DNA of 64,000 nt from assembly GCA_036488875.1 (NCBI GenBank), contig DASXGW010000015.1, positions 1-64,000 on the forward strand, in the 5' to 3' direction. Below, piece by piece: positions 16,329 to 24,726 of the stretch. Under the pieces are notes generated by a model. The model searched no databases and was not told where the DNA came from. It saw only the letters and a list, made by a program, of their open reading frames with translations. Positions within the stretch are counted from its first letter, which is position 1; each line of letters begins with the position of its first letter. A program made the position numbers and the translations under genes. Source of the stretch: Candidatus Baltobacteraceae bacterium. GTDB lineage: Bacteria; Vulcanimicrobiota; Vulcanimicrobiia; Vulcanimicrobiales; Vulcanimicrobiaceae.

Positions 16329-16781
16329 GTGCGTCTCGAGATTGCCCGAGCGACGATCGACGATCTCGAGGCGCTGCTGCCGCTCGTTACCGCGTACCGC
16401 GTCTTCTACGAGCGCGACCCCGAGGCGCAGCGCGAGCGCGCCTTCGTCGAGCGCAATCTAAATGACGGCCGTTCCACCATCTTTCTTGCGCGCGAAACGG
16501 AGCGCGATTCCATCGTCGGCTTCGTGCAGCTCTTTCAAACGTACAGCACCGTGTGGCTCGGACCGCAGCTCATTCTGGAGGACCTCTTCGTTGCGCCCGA
16601 AGCGCGCGGCGGCGGCGCGGCGACGAAGCTGCTCGAACGCGCCGAGGCCTACGCGCGCGAGATCGGCGCCGTGGGCATGTTCTTAGAGACCGCAATGGAC
16701 AACGAGACCGCGCAGCGCGTGTACGAACGCGCCGGCTGGACCCGCGAAAACCGCTTTTACAAGTACAACGCGAAGCTCTGA
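16329..16781 (+). CDS. GNAT family N-acetyltransferase
   Basis: A 150-residue acetyltransferase. Motif A (LEDLFVAPEARGGGAATKLL) carries the RGGGAA acetyl-CoA pyrophosphate loop, and the C-terminal ETAMDNETAQRVYERAGW is the usual motif B. Substrate unknown. GTG start at 16329. It follows the secreted-protein gene closely and converges with the NicO-type transporter gene. Confidence 0.85.
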   Translation: MRLEIARATIDDLEALLPLVTAYRVFYERDPEAQRERAFVERNLNDGRSTIFLARETERDSIVGFVQLFQTYSTVWLGPQLILEDLFVAPEARGGGAATKLLERAEAYAREIGAVGMFLETAMDNETAQRVYERAGWTRENRFYKYNAKL

Positions 16782-16792
16782 TTTAGCAGGGG

Positions 16793-17512
16793 CTACTTCA
16801 TCAACAGCTGCGGGAAAAATAGAAATACCGCGCCCAAAAGCGCGATGAACGTGCCGCTCAGGACTTCGCCGTAACGCTCGATCGGGCCCAAATCGATGTC
16901 GCGGATCGCTCGCAGCGAGGCCAGCGTGACGGCGACGTACGTCCCGATCGTGCAGAATGCAAAGACTACGGCCATGACGATCAGGAGGCCAAAACCAAAA
17001 CGGCTAGCCGAGAAGAATGCCGGAATCCCTTCGATCATCGGTGACGAGCCGAGAATCAAAAGGAGGGCCGTCCGCGACGACGCTTGATGTTGATGCTCGT
17101 GCACGGCGGCGAGCGCAAGACTTCCGTCGACCTCGTGCCAGTCGTGAGAGTCGTGTTCGTGCCAATGCCGGTGCTGCGTTCCATCGCGGTGGCGGTGAAG
17201 GTGCGCATGGCTGAAGCGCGCGTGGTCCGTTCCGCCGCGTGTCCGTAACTCTCGTACGCTGCCGACTGTCAGCCAAGATCCAAACCCGAACAGTGCAAGA
17301 CTCGAGATCGTATCCACGAGCTGGCCATAGTGAACCGCGACCGCGAGACCAGCGAGCCAGACCACAAGAGCGATCGCGAGCGTTGAAACGGTGTGTCCCG
17401 TCCCGGCGATTGCCGCCGCACGAGCCGCGCGCAGCGGCGACCATCCCTGTTGTCGTGCCAACACGGTTCTCGGAGCCCAATGATCGGGAACCAAGGTGTG
17501 TAAGACGCCCAC
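16793..17512 (-). CDS. NicO/RcnA-type nickel-cobalt efflux membrane protein
   Basis: About 239 residues from GTG 17512, with five or six membrane segments. HTLVPDHWAP near the N-terminus matches the H-x4-DH motif of NicO/NreA/RcnA transporters, and a His-rich loop (HAHLHRHRDGTQHRHWHEHD) follows, likely for metal binding. It probably exports nickel or cobalt. Oddity: hydrophobic in-frame sequence (TAAGLLILAVAA) continues upstream of GTG 17512 and would complete the first helix, but that stretch offers no ATG, GTG or TTG. Either a non-standard start is used (ATA overlapping the preceding TAA is one candidate) or the protein starts short. Confidence 0.75.
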   Translation of the reverse strand: MGVLHTLVPDHWAPRTVLARQQGWSPLRAARAAAIAGTGHTVSTLAIALVVWLAGLAVAVHYGQLVDTISSLALFGFGSWLTVGSVRELRTRGGTDHARFSHAHLHRHRDGTQHRHWHEHDSHDWHEVDGSLALAAVHEHQHQASSRTALLLILGSSPMIEGIPAFFSASRFGFGLLIVMAVVFAFCTIGTYVAVTLASLRAIRDIDLGPIERYGEVLSGTFIALLGAVFLFFPQLLMK

Positions 17513-17547
17513 CGCCGCGACGGCGAGGATTAGGAGACCAGCAGCCG

Positions 17548-18750
17548 TTATTGAACGACGATCCAGTCGACGATCTTGTACTGGGCGCCCGTACTGGTGA
17601 TCGTGAGCGACCCGTTGCCGAACGTACTAACGTGGAACGTCGCAATCGAAGTGCGCCCGTTCTTGACCTGGCCCGAGACGTAGGCGCGATTGCCTTGGCC
17701 CTGTCCGTGATACGTGCGTACACTGAGCGTATCGCCGTTGGGAAGCATGGCGCGCGCCACGTTCACGGTGTAGATGCGCCCGCGGTGTAAGGTCACCTTG
17801 ATCGGAATCGAATAGGTTCCAAGCGCTGTGCCGCCGGCCAGCGTGAAGTCCGGCGTGGCAATCGGACACGACAGATTCTGCGTTGCCGTCTCGATGGACA
17901 GCGAGCCGATTACTCCGGAGAACGCTGTACCCGACGGCGTTGCCGACAGCGTGACGAACGTGCTGGGATCACCGGCGCGCGAGCCGCCAGAAAGCACGCC
18001 TCCTTGCCAGCCGAACGTGGAATCGAGCGAAACTATTCCGGATGGATCGTATCCGGCCGAATCGCTGCAGAAGGTGCCCGAGGTGCGGCTTCCCGGCATC
18101 ACGACCAACTCGGCATCGGTTGCAAGCACCGTCGATTTGTTGGCGACGACTTGCGCGGCGGTCACGTTAGCGAAGCCTTCCGCAATGTCGGGCAAGCCGT
18201 ACGCGCCGATGGTGGCATTGGAGTATGCCGACGTGGAGGTCGCCAACGCAAACGGCGTCGAGCGTCCTGGCGCGTACAGCGACGTGGCGTGGTGCACCGT
18301 TTCGCTGTGCGTGCCGGTCGACGTGTACGTGCGCACGTCGTCGACCGCAAGCCGCGCACATCCGGGTTCGTAGTAAACCAGTTCCTCAGTAGAGTTCGCG
18401 TCGCCGTTACGGGCGGGGGCGAACAGTTCGATACCGTCGCGGCACGAACGCAGGCGCGGCGCGCGGTGGAGCGCGTCGGGCGTCAGCCCGGTCCAGGCGT
18501 CGTCGGCGCTGACGAGCGCGAGTTGCCGAATGCGTCCACCAAAAGCGTTGGCCGCCGCAATACCGGTCGCCGCGTTCTGCGAGCCGGTGCGGCGCGCCAG
18601 GAGCGCGTCGGCCGTATCGCCGATCGTCTGGGTTGCGTCGTCGGTCGTTCCCGGTAACGATCCGTTACTTCCGGACATGCCGCTACAAGCGGTCATGGCC
18701 AGCGAGAAGGTCAGGGCCGAGACAACGAGACCGATCGGGGGACGTGCCAT
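17548..18750 (-). CDS. Lipoprotein of unknown function
   Basis: A 400-residue protein with an N-terminal signal and lipobox (SLAMTACSG). The mature part is rich in Ser, Thr, Ala and Gly with predicted beta strands; no family recognised. It lies upstream of the NicO-type gene on the same strand, which begins within or right after its end, so they may be co-translated. Confidence 0.6.
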   Translation of the reverse strand: MARPPIGLVVSALTFSLAMTACSGMSGSNGSLPGTTDDATQTIGDTADALLARRTGSQNAATGIAAANAFGGRIRQLALVSADDAWTGLTPDALHRAPRLRSCRDGIELFAPARNGDANSTEELVYYEPGCARLAVDDVRTYTSTGTHSETVHHATSLYAPGRSTPFALATSTSAYSNATIGAYGLPDIAEGFANVTAAQVVANKSTVLATDAELVVMPGSRTSGTFCSDSAGYDPSGIVSLDSTFGWQGGVLSGGSRAGDPSTFVTLSATPSGTAFSGVIGSLSIETATQNLSCPIATPDFTLAGGTALGTYSIPIKVTLHRGRIYTVNVARAMLPNGDTLSVRTYHGQGQGNRAYVSGQVKNGRTSIATFHVSTFGNGSLTITSTGAQYKIVDWIVVQ

Positions 18751-18914
18751 GCTGACGTACTCCGAAGTTGGTAAGCGAGGGGACTCTCTGCCTTAGATAC
18801 TAGGCCAGGCGACAATGGTGTCACATGAGAGCAAAATGAGAGCCTGATTAGGGAGGCCTCCCTCTGACCCGAGGACTCTGGCGGGGTAGCATCGTACCCA
18901 GGTCTGCCCCCTAT

Positions 18915-18999
18915 GGGTAGGTGGTCGAGTGGTTAAAGGCACCGGACTGTAAATTCGGCGCGCGAAAGCGCTACGCTGGTTCGAATCCAGCCCTGCCCA
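18915..18999 (+). tRNA. tRNA-Tyr(GTA)
   Basis: The acceptor GGGTAGG/CCTGCCC, class II D arm (GTC-GAGTGGTTAAA-GGC), anticodon loop CTGTAAA (anticodon GTA), a 17-base variable arm with CGC/GCG pairing and T arm CTGG-TTCGAAT-CCAG are all present. A at the discriminator; CCA not encoded. It is 9 bases upstream of tRNA-Gly. Confidence 0.96.
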
Positions 19000-19008
19000 A
19001 TTTCTCTC

Positions 19009-19082
19009 GCGGGCGTTGCATAGTGGTAATGCCCTTGCCTTCCAAGCAAGAGTCGCGGGTTCGATTCCCGCCGCCCGCTCCA
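19009..19082 (+). tRNA. tRNA-Gly(TCC)
   Basis: The acceptor GCGGGCG/CGCCCGC, anticodon stem CTTGC/GCAAG with loop CTTCCAA (anticodon TCC) and T arm GCGGG-TTCGATT-CCCGC are complete. Discriminator T and encoded CCA. It is probably co-transcribed with tRNA-Tyr. Confidence 0.96.
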
Positions 19083-19111
19083 GGATTTTTCCGCGGTGAT
19101 GCACTGTTTGA

Positions 19112-19369
19112 ATGTCAGTGACTAAAAAAGAAACCGCCGCTGGCGCAATGCATGGAATGCCGGCGGATTTTCGCAAGGCGATCGAGTCCGACCCAGCAGC
19201 GAAGAAGCTATGGGCCGCCATCACGCCGCTGGCGCGCAATGAATGGATCTGCTGGGTGACGTCGGCCAAGAAAGAAGAAACCAGGAGCCGCCGGATAACC
19301 GTCGGCCTCGACAAAATGCGCAAGGGTATGCGCCGGCCTTGCTGCTGGCCGGGTTGTCCGCATCGTTGA
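19112..19369 (+). CDS. YdeI/OmpD-associated small protein
   Basis: An 85-residue protein (start MSVTKKETAAGAM). The segment ITPLARNEWICWVTSAKK, an Arg-rich helix, and the C-terminal RRPCCWPGCPHR are hallmarks of the YdeI/OmpD-associated family, here in its short form. Biochemical function is not established. ATG start 30 bases after tRNA-Gly; 2 bases separate its stop from the next start. Confidence 0.75.
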   Translation: MSVTKKETAAGAMHGMPADFRKAIESDPAAKKLWAAITPLARNEWICWVTSAKKEETRSRRITVGLDKMRKGMRRPCCWPGCPHR

Positions 19370-19371
19370 AA

Positions 19372-20952
19372 ATGCGTCCGGTTCCCCTTCGTCTCGTCTC
19401 CGGTCTTCTGGGCCTTGGCATTGGCATTGTACTTTCCGCTTGCGGCGGCGGCGTTTCGACGCTGCCGCCCGCGCCTTCGGCGCTCCGCCTTTCGACGCCC
19501 GGCGTTGTAGCGCGCGTCATCTCGGCGCGGGGAGCCGTGTACGATAGCAGTTCCACCGGATGCATCGTCTCGTACGACGGCGTGATTTGGTACGAGGTGC
19601 CGTCCGGAACGTTTCCGCCGATTGCCGTGAAGACGGCGAAATGCGGCGCATCCGATTTGAGTTCGCACGCATCGCCGCCGCGACCCACGTGGTCCGTACC
19701 GCACGGCAAAACCCAAACGAGATTCATTGCGACCTCCTTGACGTCGCTAAAAGGAACGCCCCCGGCCGGTCAACAGAGCATCGAAACGGCGGCACACGCC
19801 GCCGGCGTTCCGGTTTCGTGGCTCGTGTACAACGCACAGTACCTCGACGACATCGCTTCGTATAACGACTACCACCGCACCAACGGCGACGATATCGAGG
19901 CAAACGCCAACAAAGGCCTGTTCCAAGAGATGCGCCGCGACTGGTTTCCGTGGTTCGTTCCGACGGTCAGCGTCGAAGGGGTCAGTCGAGAGCGGAACAT
20001 TTCCGGTTTGATGGCTTTGGGTTTGCACGCGTTTTGGGGGATCGCTTGGAACAGTCACGGCGTCGACGGTACGTACGATTACGGCGCTCCATGGGGCAGC
20101 TATTGCGCCGATCCAACTTCCTATAAGCGTCCCGATCCAAACGGTTCGTGTCCGCTGCTGGCGTTCGAATGGACGGCGCGCGACTTGACGCGCGCGTACC
20201 TGAGCGGGCACGAAGAGTATTTCTCGACCGATCCCGACGACTTGCAGCAGCGCGCCCGGTTTTCGGCGGCCGGCGCGCAAACCTATATCCGCGCGATCGC
20301 CGATAGTTACGCGGCTGCCGGTGAAACGCAGCCGATCGTGATGATGTCGCAACAAGAGAGCGGAATGAATACCGCTCCGGGTGACGCGGCGATCCTCGCG
20401 GCGCTCTACGATCAGGCCGCAACGGACGGCATGGTCGCGGAGAGTTTCGTACAAGCCGTGCCGGACGCCGCGGCGTTTTCGGCGGCGCCACGAGCGGTGC
20501 CGTTTCCGTTCATCCCGGGCGGGTTCAACGTGCCTTCCCCGATTCTCAACGGCGGCACGCTCTATCCGGCCACAATCGACTACCACGACGATAAAGTCGG
20601 GATGACGTTTCTAGCGGGCCACACGTTGCCGACACGCATGTTCCGGTATGCCGTCGATCGCGTCTCTCGCTTTAACGTGCCGTTCCCGACGGTGCCCGCA
20701 TCACTCTACCCAAAACTGGAAAAAGCCGTCGTAAGCGGCGGCAACTTAGTGCTGCAGTTCCAGGCGCCGGTCGCACTGCGTGTGGGCATCGCGCTGTGGT
20801 CGGATCCGCGCAAGCTTGGTATCACGCAAAGCGGCGCGATCGCTGCGGGGCGAGCGGGCGAAGTCGTCGTCTTCAATCTGAAAAAGGGACCGAATCGGGT
20901 GCGCATCGGTTGCCCCGGATGCAACGGCACGACGCTTGCCTATTCGCTGTGA
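19372..20952 (+). CDS. Large lipoprotein of unknown function
   Basis: A 526-residue protein with an N-terminal signal and lipobox (GIVLSACGGG, Cys24). The ATG at 19372 was chosen because it begins the signal peptide; an open frame continues upstream into the YdeI gene without homology. The central region has aromatic-rich motifs (GLHAFWGIAWNSHG, YDYGAPWGSY) suggestive of a glycan-binding or glycosidase-like fold. No family is assigned. Confidence 0.6.
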   Translation: MRPVPLRLVSGLLGLGIGIVLSACGGGVSTLPPAPSALRLSTPGVVARVISARGAVYDSSSTGCIVSYDGVIWYEVPSGTFPPIAVKTAKCGASDLSSHASPPRPTWSVPHGKTQTRFIATSLTSLKGTPPAGQQSIETAAHAAGVPVSWLVYNAQYLDDIASYNDYHRTNGDDIEANANKGLFQEMRRDWFPWFVPTVSVEGVSRERNISGLMALGLHAFWGIAWNSHGVDGTYDYGAPWGSYCADPTSYKRPDPNGSCPLLAFEWTARDLTRAYLSGHEEYFSTDPDDLQQRARFSAAGAQTYIRAIADSYAAAGETQPIVMMSQQESGMNTAPGDAAILAALYDQAATDGMVAESFVQAVPDAAAFSAAPRAVPFPFIPGGFNVPSPILNGGTLYPATIDYHDDKVGMTFLAGHTLPTRMFRYAVDRVSRFNVPFPTVPASLYPKLEKAVVSGGNLVLQFQAPVALRVGIALWSDPRKLGITQSGAIAAGRAGEVVVFNLKKGPNRVRIGCPGCNGTTLAYSL

Positions 20953-20992
20953 GAGTCTAAGGACAGCCCGTAGTTTTGGGAATCAGCACTCC

Positions 20993-21460
20993 ATGAATGC
21001 AGCAGAAGGAGTACGGCGCGGGTTGATTGCCGGCGCTGCCGGCGTCACGGCACTCGACGCAATCACTTATCTCGATATGTTGGTTCGCGGGCGACCGGCC
21101 AGCGAAGTGCCGGGTCGCACGGTCAACGAGCTTGCGAAGAAGATCGGCATCGATCGGCTCGATGCCGACGATGAGAAGACGACCAATCGCCGTTCGGCGA
21201 CCGGTGCGCTCGTTGGTTACGCCGACGGCGTCCTCAGCGGCGTCGCATACGGAGCATTGCGCTCGGCCGTGCGGATTCCGTGGCCGGTCGGAGCCGCGCT
21301 GCTGGCGGGCCTAACGTTACTCGTCGGTGAGGGAAGCGCCGTGCGTGCCGGTGTGGTCGATTGGTCGACGTGGAACGCGCAAGATTGGATCGCCGATTTG
21401 GTTCCGCGGCTCGCGTACGGCGGCGTCACCGCGCTGACCGTCGAAGCCCTTGACGCGTAA
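20993..21460 (+). CDS. Membrane protein of unknown function
   Basis: A 155-residue protein with Gly/Ala-rich hydrophobic stretches at about 8-25, 72-90 and 98-115, and a TWNAQDWIADLVPRLAYGGV segment near the end. Probably an inner-membrane protein. No family recognised. The ATG at 20993 is preferred to the earlier in-frame codon at 20936, which falls within the preceding gene. Confidence 0.55.
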   Translation: MNAAEGVRRGLIAGAAGVTALDAITYLDMLVRGRPASEVPGRTVNELAKKIGIDRLDADDEKTTNRRSATGALVGYADGVLSGVAYGALRSAVRIPWPVGAALLAGLTLLVGEGSAVRAGVVDWSTWNAQDWIADLVPRLAYGGVTALTVEALDA

Positions 21461-21502
21461 GAGAACGAGGAGTGTGCATCGCGATCTGACAAGCAAGCGC
21501 GT

Positions 21503-22030
21503 ATGCAGGCTCCGGTCATAGAAACCGCGCGGCTCGTGCTGCGACCGCATCGGCTCGACGATTTCGAGGCATTGGCCGCGATGTGGCGCGAGCCGGCAAT
21601 CGTGCGCTACATCAGCGGTAAGCCGTCGACGAGCGAACAGAGCTTCACGCGGCTGCTGCGCTACGCCGGTCATTGGTCGCTGCTCGGCTTCGGGTATTGG
21701 GTGATCGAGGATCGGCAAAGCGGCGCGTACGCGGGCGAAACGGGATTTGCCGATTACCACCGCGAGATCGAGCCGTCGCTCGATGGGATGCCGGAGCTGG
21801 GCTGGATGGTCGCGCCGCGCTGGCAAGGCAACGGCTATGCGACCGAGGCCGTGCAGGCGTGCGTATCGTGGGGCGCACAAAACTTCTCGGCCGGAACGAA
21901 GCTTGCGTGCATTATCACGCCCGATAACCTTGCATCGGTGCGCGTTGCCGAGAAGAGCGGCTTTTCGCTTCAGCTGCAAACGACGTACATGGGCGACGGC
22001 GTCGGCTTGTACACGCGCGATGCCGTTTAG
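21503..22030 (+). CDS. RimJ/RimL-type GNAT acetyltransferase
   Basis: A 175-residue protein with the RimJ/RimL pattern: ETARLVLRPHRLDDFEALAA at the start, ELGWMVAPRWQGNGYATEAVQA (acetyl-CoA motif) and NLASVRVAEKSGFSL. It transfers acetyl to an amine, often a protein N-terminus or small molecule; substrate unknown. It overlaps the next acetyltransferase gene by 11 bases, so the two are co-translated. Confidence 0.88.
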   Translation: MQAPVIETARLVLRPHRLDDFEALAAMWREPAIVRYISGKPSTSEQSFTRLLRYAGHWSLLGFGYWVIEDRQSGAYAGETGFADYHREIEPSLDGMPELGWMVAPRWQGNGYATEAVQACVSWGAQNFSAGTKLACIITPDNLASVRVAEKSGFSLQLQTTYMGDGVGLYTRDAV

Positions 22031-22481
22031 CATCGAGGCGCTGGCGAGCGCGGATTTCGAGGCTTGGGTCGCGTTGCAGAAGCAGCTGTGGCCGCAGCAA
22101 ACGCTCGACGAGCTTCGCCACGACGCGCGGGCGCTGCTGACGCGCGGAAAAATGGCGGCCGTGTTCGTCGCAAAGGCCGACGGCGAGGTTGTTGGATTCG
22201 CGGAGGCAACACTGCGCGTCGATTTCGTCAACGGCACGAGCACGTCGCCCGTGACGTTCCTCGAGGGGCTCTACGTGGCTCCGGCGTGGCGGCACAAAGG
22301 CGTCGCGCGGGCGCTTTGCGACGCGGTCGAACGATGGGGAGCGCGCAACGGCTGCACCGAGTTTGCGTCGGACGCGTTGGTCGAGAACGAGTCGGGCCGA
22401 GCTGTGCACGCCGCGCTTGGGTTTGCGGAGATCGAGAGCGTCGTATATTTCGTCAAGCCGATCGAGGTCGATGCAACGTAA
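22020..22481 (+). CDS. AAC(6')-type aminoglycoside acetyltransferase-like GNAT protein
   Basis: A 153-residue protein. LEGLYVAPAWRHKGVARALC is the acetyl-CoA loop, and TEFASDALVENESGRAVHAA followed by LGFAEIESVVYFVKPI matches the C-terminal half of AAC(6')-I enzymes, where the FASD, N-E and VVYF elements are characteristic. It may acetylate aminoglycosides or another amine; homology does not prove resistance. The ATG at 22020 was chosen because it starts the conserved N-terminus; it overlaps the previous gene, and its own end overlaps the small gene at 22471. Confidence 0.75.
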   Translation: MPFSIEALASADFEAWVALQKQLWPQQTLDELRHDARALLTRGKMAAVFVAKADGEVVGFAEATLRVDFVNGTSTSPVTFLEGLYVAPAWRHKGVARALCDAVERWGARNGCTEFASDALVENESGRAVHAALGFAEIESVVYFVKPIEVDAT

Positions 22482-22632
22482 GAGCGGCGGTCCGCGCTCG
22501 TGTTACAAGAATAACGGTGCGCCCAAAAGCGCGTTCGAAACGAAGAAGGAAGCCGAGCGCGCAATCCCGCGAACGAGCAAAGGTCTTAAGCCATACCACT
22601 GCGACAAACACGGCTGGCATCTAGGGCACTAA
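22471..22632 (+). CDS. Small basic protein with Cys/His C-terminus
   Basis: A 53-residue protein, 11 bases overlapping the previous gene. It is Lys/Arg-rich (start MQRKSGGPRSCYKN) and ends YHCDKHGWHLGH, which resembles half of a zinc-binding knuckle found in small orphan proteins. Function is unknown. The tight overlap and codon use support expression. Confidence 0.5.
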   Translation: MQRKSGGPRSCYKNNGAPKSAFETKKEAERAIPRTSKGLKPYHCDKHGWHLGH

Positions 22633-22703
22633 GAATAATAATTTCGGAGCGCGGCAAATCACGATGCCATACGTATGGCACATATGCTCGCTAAGATTGT
22701 TGC

Positions 22704-23198
22704 ATGGAGCAATTACAAAAACGCGATACGAAACGTGTCGGCGATCTCTCAGAGGTTATCGTACTCTATGCCTTCGTCACCATGGGTTATCAGGTTTCCG
22801 TACCATGGGGCGAAAACAATCGCTATGATTTAATTCTGGAAAGAGGAAACACGTTATTAAGGATTCAGGTTAAGACCGGGCGCTTGCGCATGGGATCGAT
22901 CTGGTTCAATGCGTACAGCTCGCATGCGCATCGGAACGGTGCCCAGCGCTCCTATAGAGGCGATGCCGATTATTTTGGAGTCTACTGTCCCGACGTGCAA
23001 CGCGTCTTTTTGGTGCCGGTGGAAGACGTCACCGAAAACCAAGGATGTCTGAGATGGGAGCGGACGAAGAACAGCCAAAGCCGCAAGATCCGCTGGGCCG
23101 ACCGTTACGTTCTTCCCATCGAGCCCGTGCAGCTCGTAGTAGGGCTTGAGGTCGTCGGCAGAGTATGTTCCGCGGGCGCCACTGGACCGCCGTCGTAG
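22704..23198 (+). CDS. PD-(D/E)XK endonuclease (homing-type) overlapping tRNA-Thr(GGT)
   Basis: A 164-residue protein. NNRYDLILERGNTLLRIQVK is the PD-(D/E)XK active-site block (Asp, then Glu/Gln-x-Lys), followed by Ser/Tyr-rich strands and DADYFGVYCPDVQRVFLVPV, as in the PDDEXK group that includes group-I-intron endonucleases such as I-Ssp6803I. Clearly lower in GC than neighbours. The reading frame runs into the tRNA-Thr(GGT): its stop codon TAG is made by tRNA positions 8-10. This suggests insertion precisely at the tRNA 5' end. Confidence 0.78.
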   Translation: MEQLQKRDTKRVGDLSEVIVLYAFVTMGYQVSVPWGENNRYDLILERGNTLLRIQVKTGRLRMGSIWFNAYSSHAHRNGAQRSYRGDADYFGVYCPDVQRVFLVPVEDVTENQGCLRWERTKNSQSRKIRWADRYVLPIEPVQLVVGLEVVGRVCSAGATGPPS

Positions 23199-23263
23199 CT
23201 TAGTGGTAAAGCATCTGCATGGTAAGCAGAAGAGCATGGGTTCAATCCCCATCGACGGCTCCA
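23189..23263 (+). tRNA. tRNA-Thr(GGT)
   Basis: The acceptor GCCGTCG/CGACGGC, D arm GCTT-AGTGGTAA-AGC, anticodon stem TCTGC/GCAGA with loop ATGGTAA (anticodon GGT), and T arm ATGGG-TTCAATC-CCCAT fold normally. Discriminator T, CCA encoded. A canonical class I body, in contrast to the TGT isoacceptor. The upstream nuclease frame ends at base 10 of the tRNA. Confidence 0.96.
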
Positions 23264-23268
23264 GCTTC

Positions 23269-23297
23269 GAAGGCTCCTGCTCCCCGCTGGAGCCTTC
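23269..23297 (+). terminator. Probable terminator after tRNA-Thr(GGT)
   Basis: A perfect 9-bp inverted repeat GAAGGCTCC / GGAGCCTTC with an 11-base loop. The following T-tract is poor (CCCAATTTCC), so termination is likely but not certain. Confidence 0.5.
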
Positions 23298-23364
23298 CCA
23301 ATTTCCAAGCCCTCTCGATTAAGGAGAAAGGGACGCGGCGCCGGCCCCCTGGAACATCACCCGC

Positions 23365-24726
23365 GTGGCTCGCGTTGGACTCACGGCGTTGCGTTATTGG
23401 CCGCTCGTACTGGTATTGGCCATCGTGCAGCCGTGGTACGCGTCGGCGCAGAACTCGTCGCGCATCGTCGTTCCCGCCGGCACGCTGATTCCCGTTCGCA
23501 TCATCAGTCGAGTTTCGTCGTCAACGGCGACGCCCGGCGATACGCTCACGTTGCGCGCCGCCTCCGACGTTCCGGTGAACGGTTGGATCGTCGTGCGCAA
23601 AGGTGCGATCGGACAAGGCGAGATCGTTTCCGCGGTGCCTTCGAACTCGCACGGCCAAGTCGGCATGCTCGGCCTGCAAATGGATTGGATCACGCTCGCC
23701 GACGGACATCGCGCGCATCTTTCGACCGAGCGCGCGACCGGCGAAGCCGAAGCCGTACAACCGCAGCCGATGGTGATTCGCGCGAACGGCGGCGACGTGC
23801 GTCTCGACGGATCGCTCGAGCTTCCCGCATTCACCAGCGATAACGTCGTCGTCGTTGCAACCGCGCGCGCGGCCGCCGAAGGCGAATACGCGCCGACGGT
23901 CGCCGTCGTTCCGACACCGTCGCCGACTCCGCATCCGACGCCAACGCCCACGCCGGAGCCAACCGCAACGCCGGAGCCGACGCCGGCGCCGACTCCGCGT
24001 CCGACACCAACGCCGCGTCCGACACCAACGCCGCGTCCGACGCCAACGCCGACTCCGGAGCCGACACCAACGCCGGAGCCGACGCCAACCCCGACGCCGC
24101 GTCCGACACCAACGCCGCGTCCGACGCCGACACCCACGCCGGAACCAACGGCGACGCCGACCCCGCGTCCGACGCCGACCCCCACGCCGAAACCAACGGC
24201 GACGCCGACGCCGGAACCAACTCCCACGCCGACGCCGCGTCCCACGCCGACGCCGCGTCCAACGCCGACGCCGCGTCCAACGCCGACACCCACGCCCGTG
24301 CCGGCGCCGGAAGTCCTCGAAACGTTGCCCCCGCGTCCGCCTGCGCCCACGCCCACGACTGTGCCGGTGCCGTCGCCCGCGCCGACTCCGCCGAACGTCT
24401 TCCCCGAAGGCGCGACGGTCTTCGAAACGCGTGGAACGGGCTCGCGCACCACGCTGCCGTTCTCGGCGTCGGGAACGTGGGGTCTCACGTACTCATACGA
24501 CTGCGCGCAGCAGCGCGACGTCGAACCGTCGTTTGCGCTGCGCATCGGCGGCGCCGCGATCTACCTCGCTCCGATCCAGCGAAGCGAGAGACACGCGACC
24601 GACACGGTGTACGTGCATCAGAGCGGTATGTTCTATTTGCAAATCGACACGCCGTGCGCGTGGCACGTCAAAGCATTTAACCAGGGATTGAATAGTAACG
24701 TGGGGTGGCTCGAAACGCTGCCTTAA
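23365..24726 (+). CDS. Secreted protein with long Pro-Thr repeat linker
   Basis: A 453-residue protein with a signal peptide (to about ASAQ). Residues 30-175 form a beta-rich domain, 188-325 are almost wholly [12 protein letters not shown]-type repeats, and 335-453 are a second beta domain with two Cys (YDCAQ and TPCAW). The rod-like linker probably spaces two extracellular domains, perhaps through the wall. The start is GTG at 23365. The 3' end overlaps the convergent transglycosylase gene by 50 bases. Confidence 0.7.
   Translation: MARVGLTALRYWPLVLVLAIVQPWYASAQNSSRIVVPAGTLIPVRIISRVSSSTATPGDTLTLRAASDVPVNGWIVVRKGAIGQGEIVSAVPSNSHGQVGMLGLQMDWITLADGHRAHLSTERATGEAEAVQPQPMVIRANGGDVRLDGSLELPAFTSDNVVVVATARAAAEGEYAPTVAVVPTPSPTPHPTPTPTPEPTATPEPTPAPTPRPTPTPRPTPTPRPTPTPTPEPTPTPEPTPTPTPRPTPTPRPTPTPTPEPTATPTPRPTPTPTPKPTATPTPEPTPTPTPRPTPTPRPTPTPRPTPTPTPVPAPEVLETLPPRPPAPTPTTVPVPSPAPTPPNVFPEGATVFETRGTGSRTTLPFSASGTWGLTYSYDCAQQRDVEPSFALRIGGAAIYLAPIQRSERHATDTVYVHQSGMFYLQIDTPCAWHVKAFNQGLNSNVGWLETLP
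23926..24306 (+). repeat. Low-complexity coding repeat (Pro-Thr linker)
   Basis: Degenerate tandem units of 6, 12 and 18 bases (CCGACGCCAACGCC-like) that encode alternating Pro-Thr with Arg or Glu at every fourth or sixth position. Frame is kept throughout, and spacing is that of codons, so this is protein repeat, not a CRISPR array. Confidence 0.9.

Noticed and set aside
18850-18863. Perfect palindrome AGGGAGGCCTCCCT upstream of tRNA-Tyr
   Set aside because: Short, GC-rich, and with no promoter context that I could assign; probably chance in a high-GC sequence.
23926-24306. Possible CRISPR array
   Set aside because: Repeat units are multiples of three, lack unique spacers, and encode a Pro-Thr linker in a single frame.
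23394-24545. Gly-Val repeat protein on the minus strand
   Set aside because: It is the complement of the Pro-Thr linker of the plus-strand secreted protein, which has a signal peptide and folded domains.
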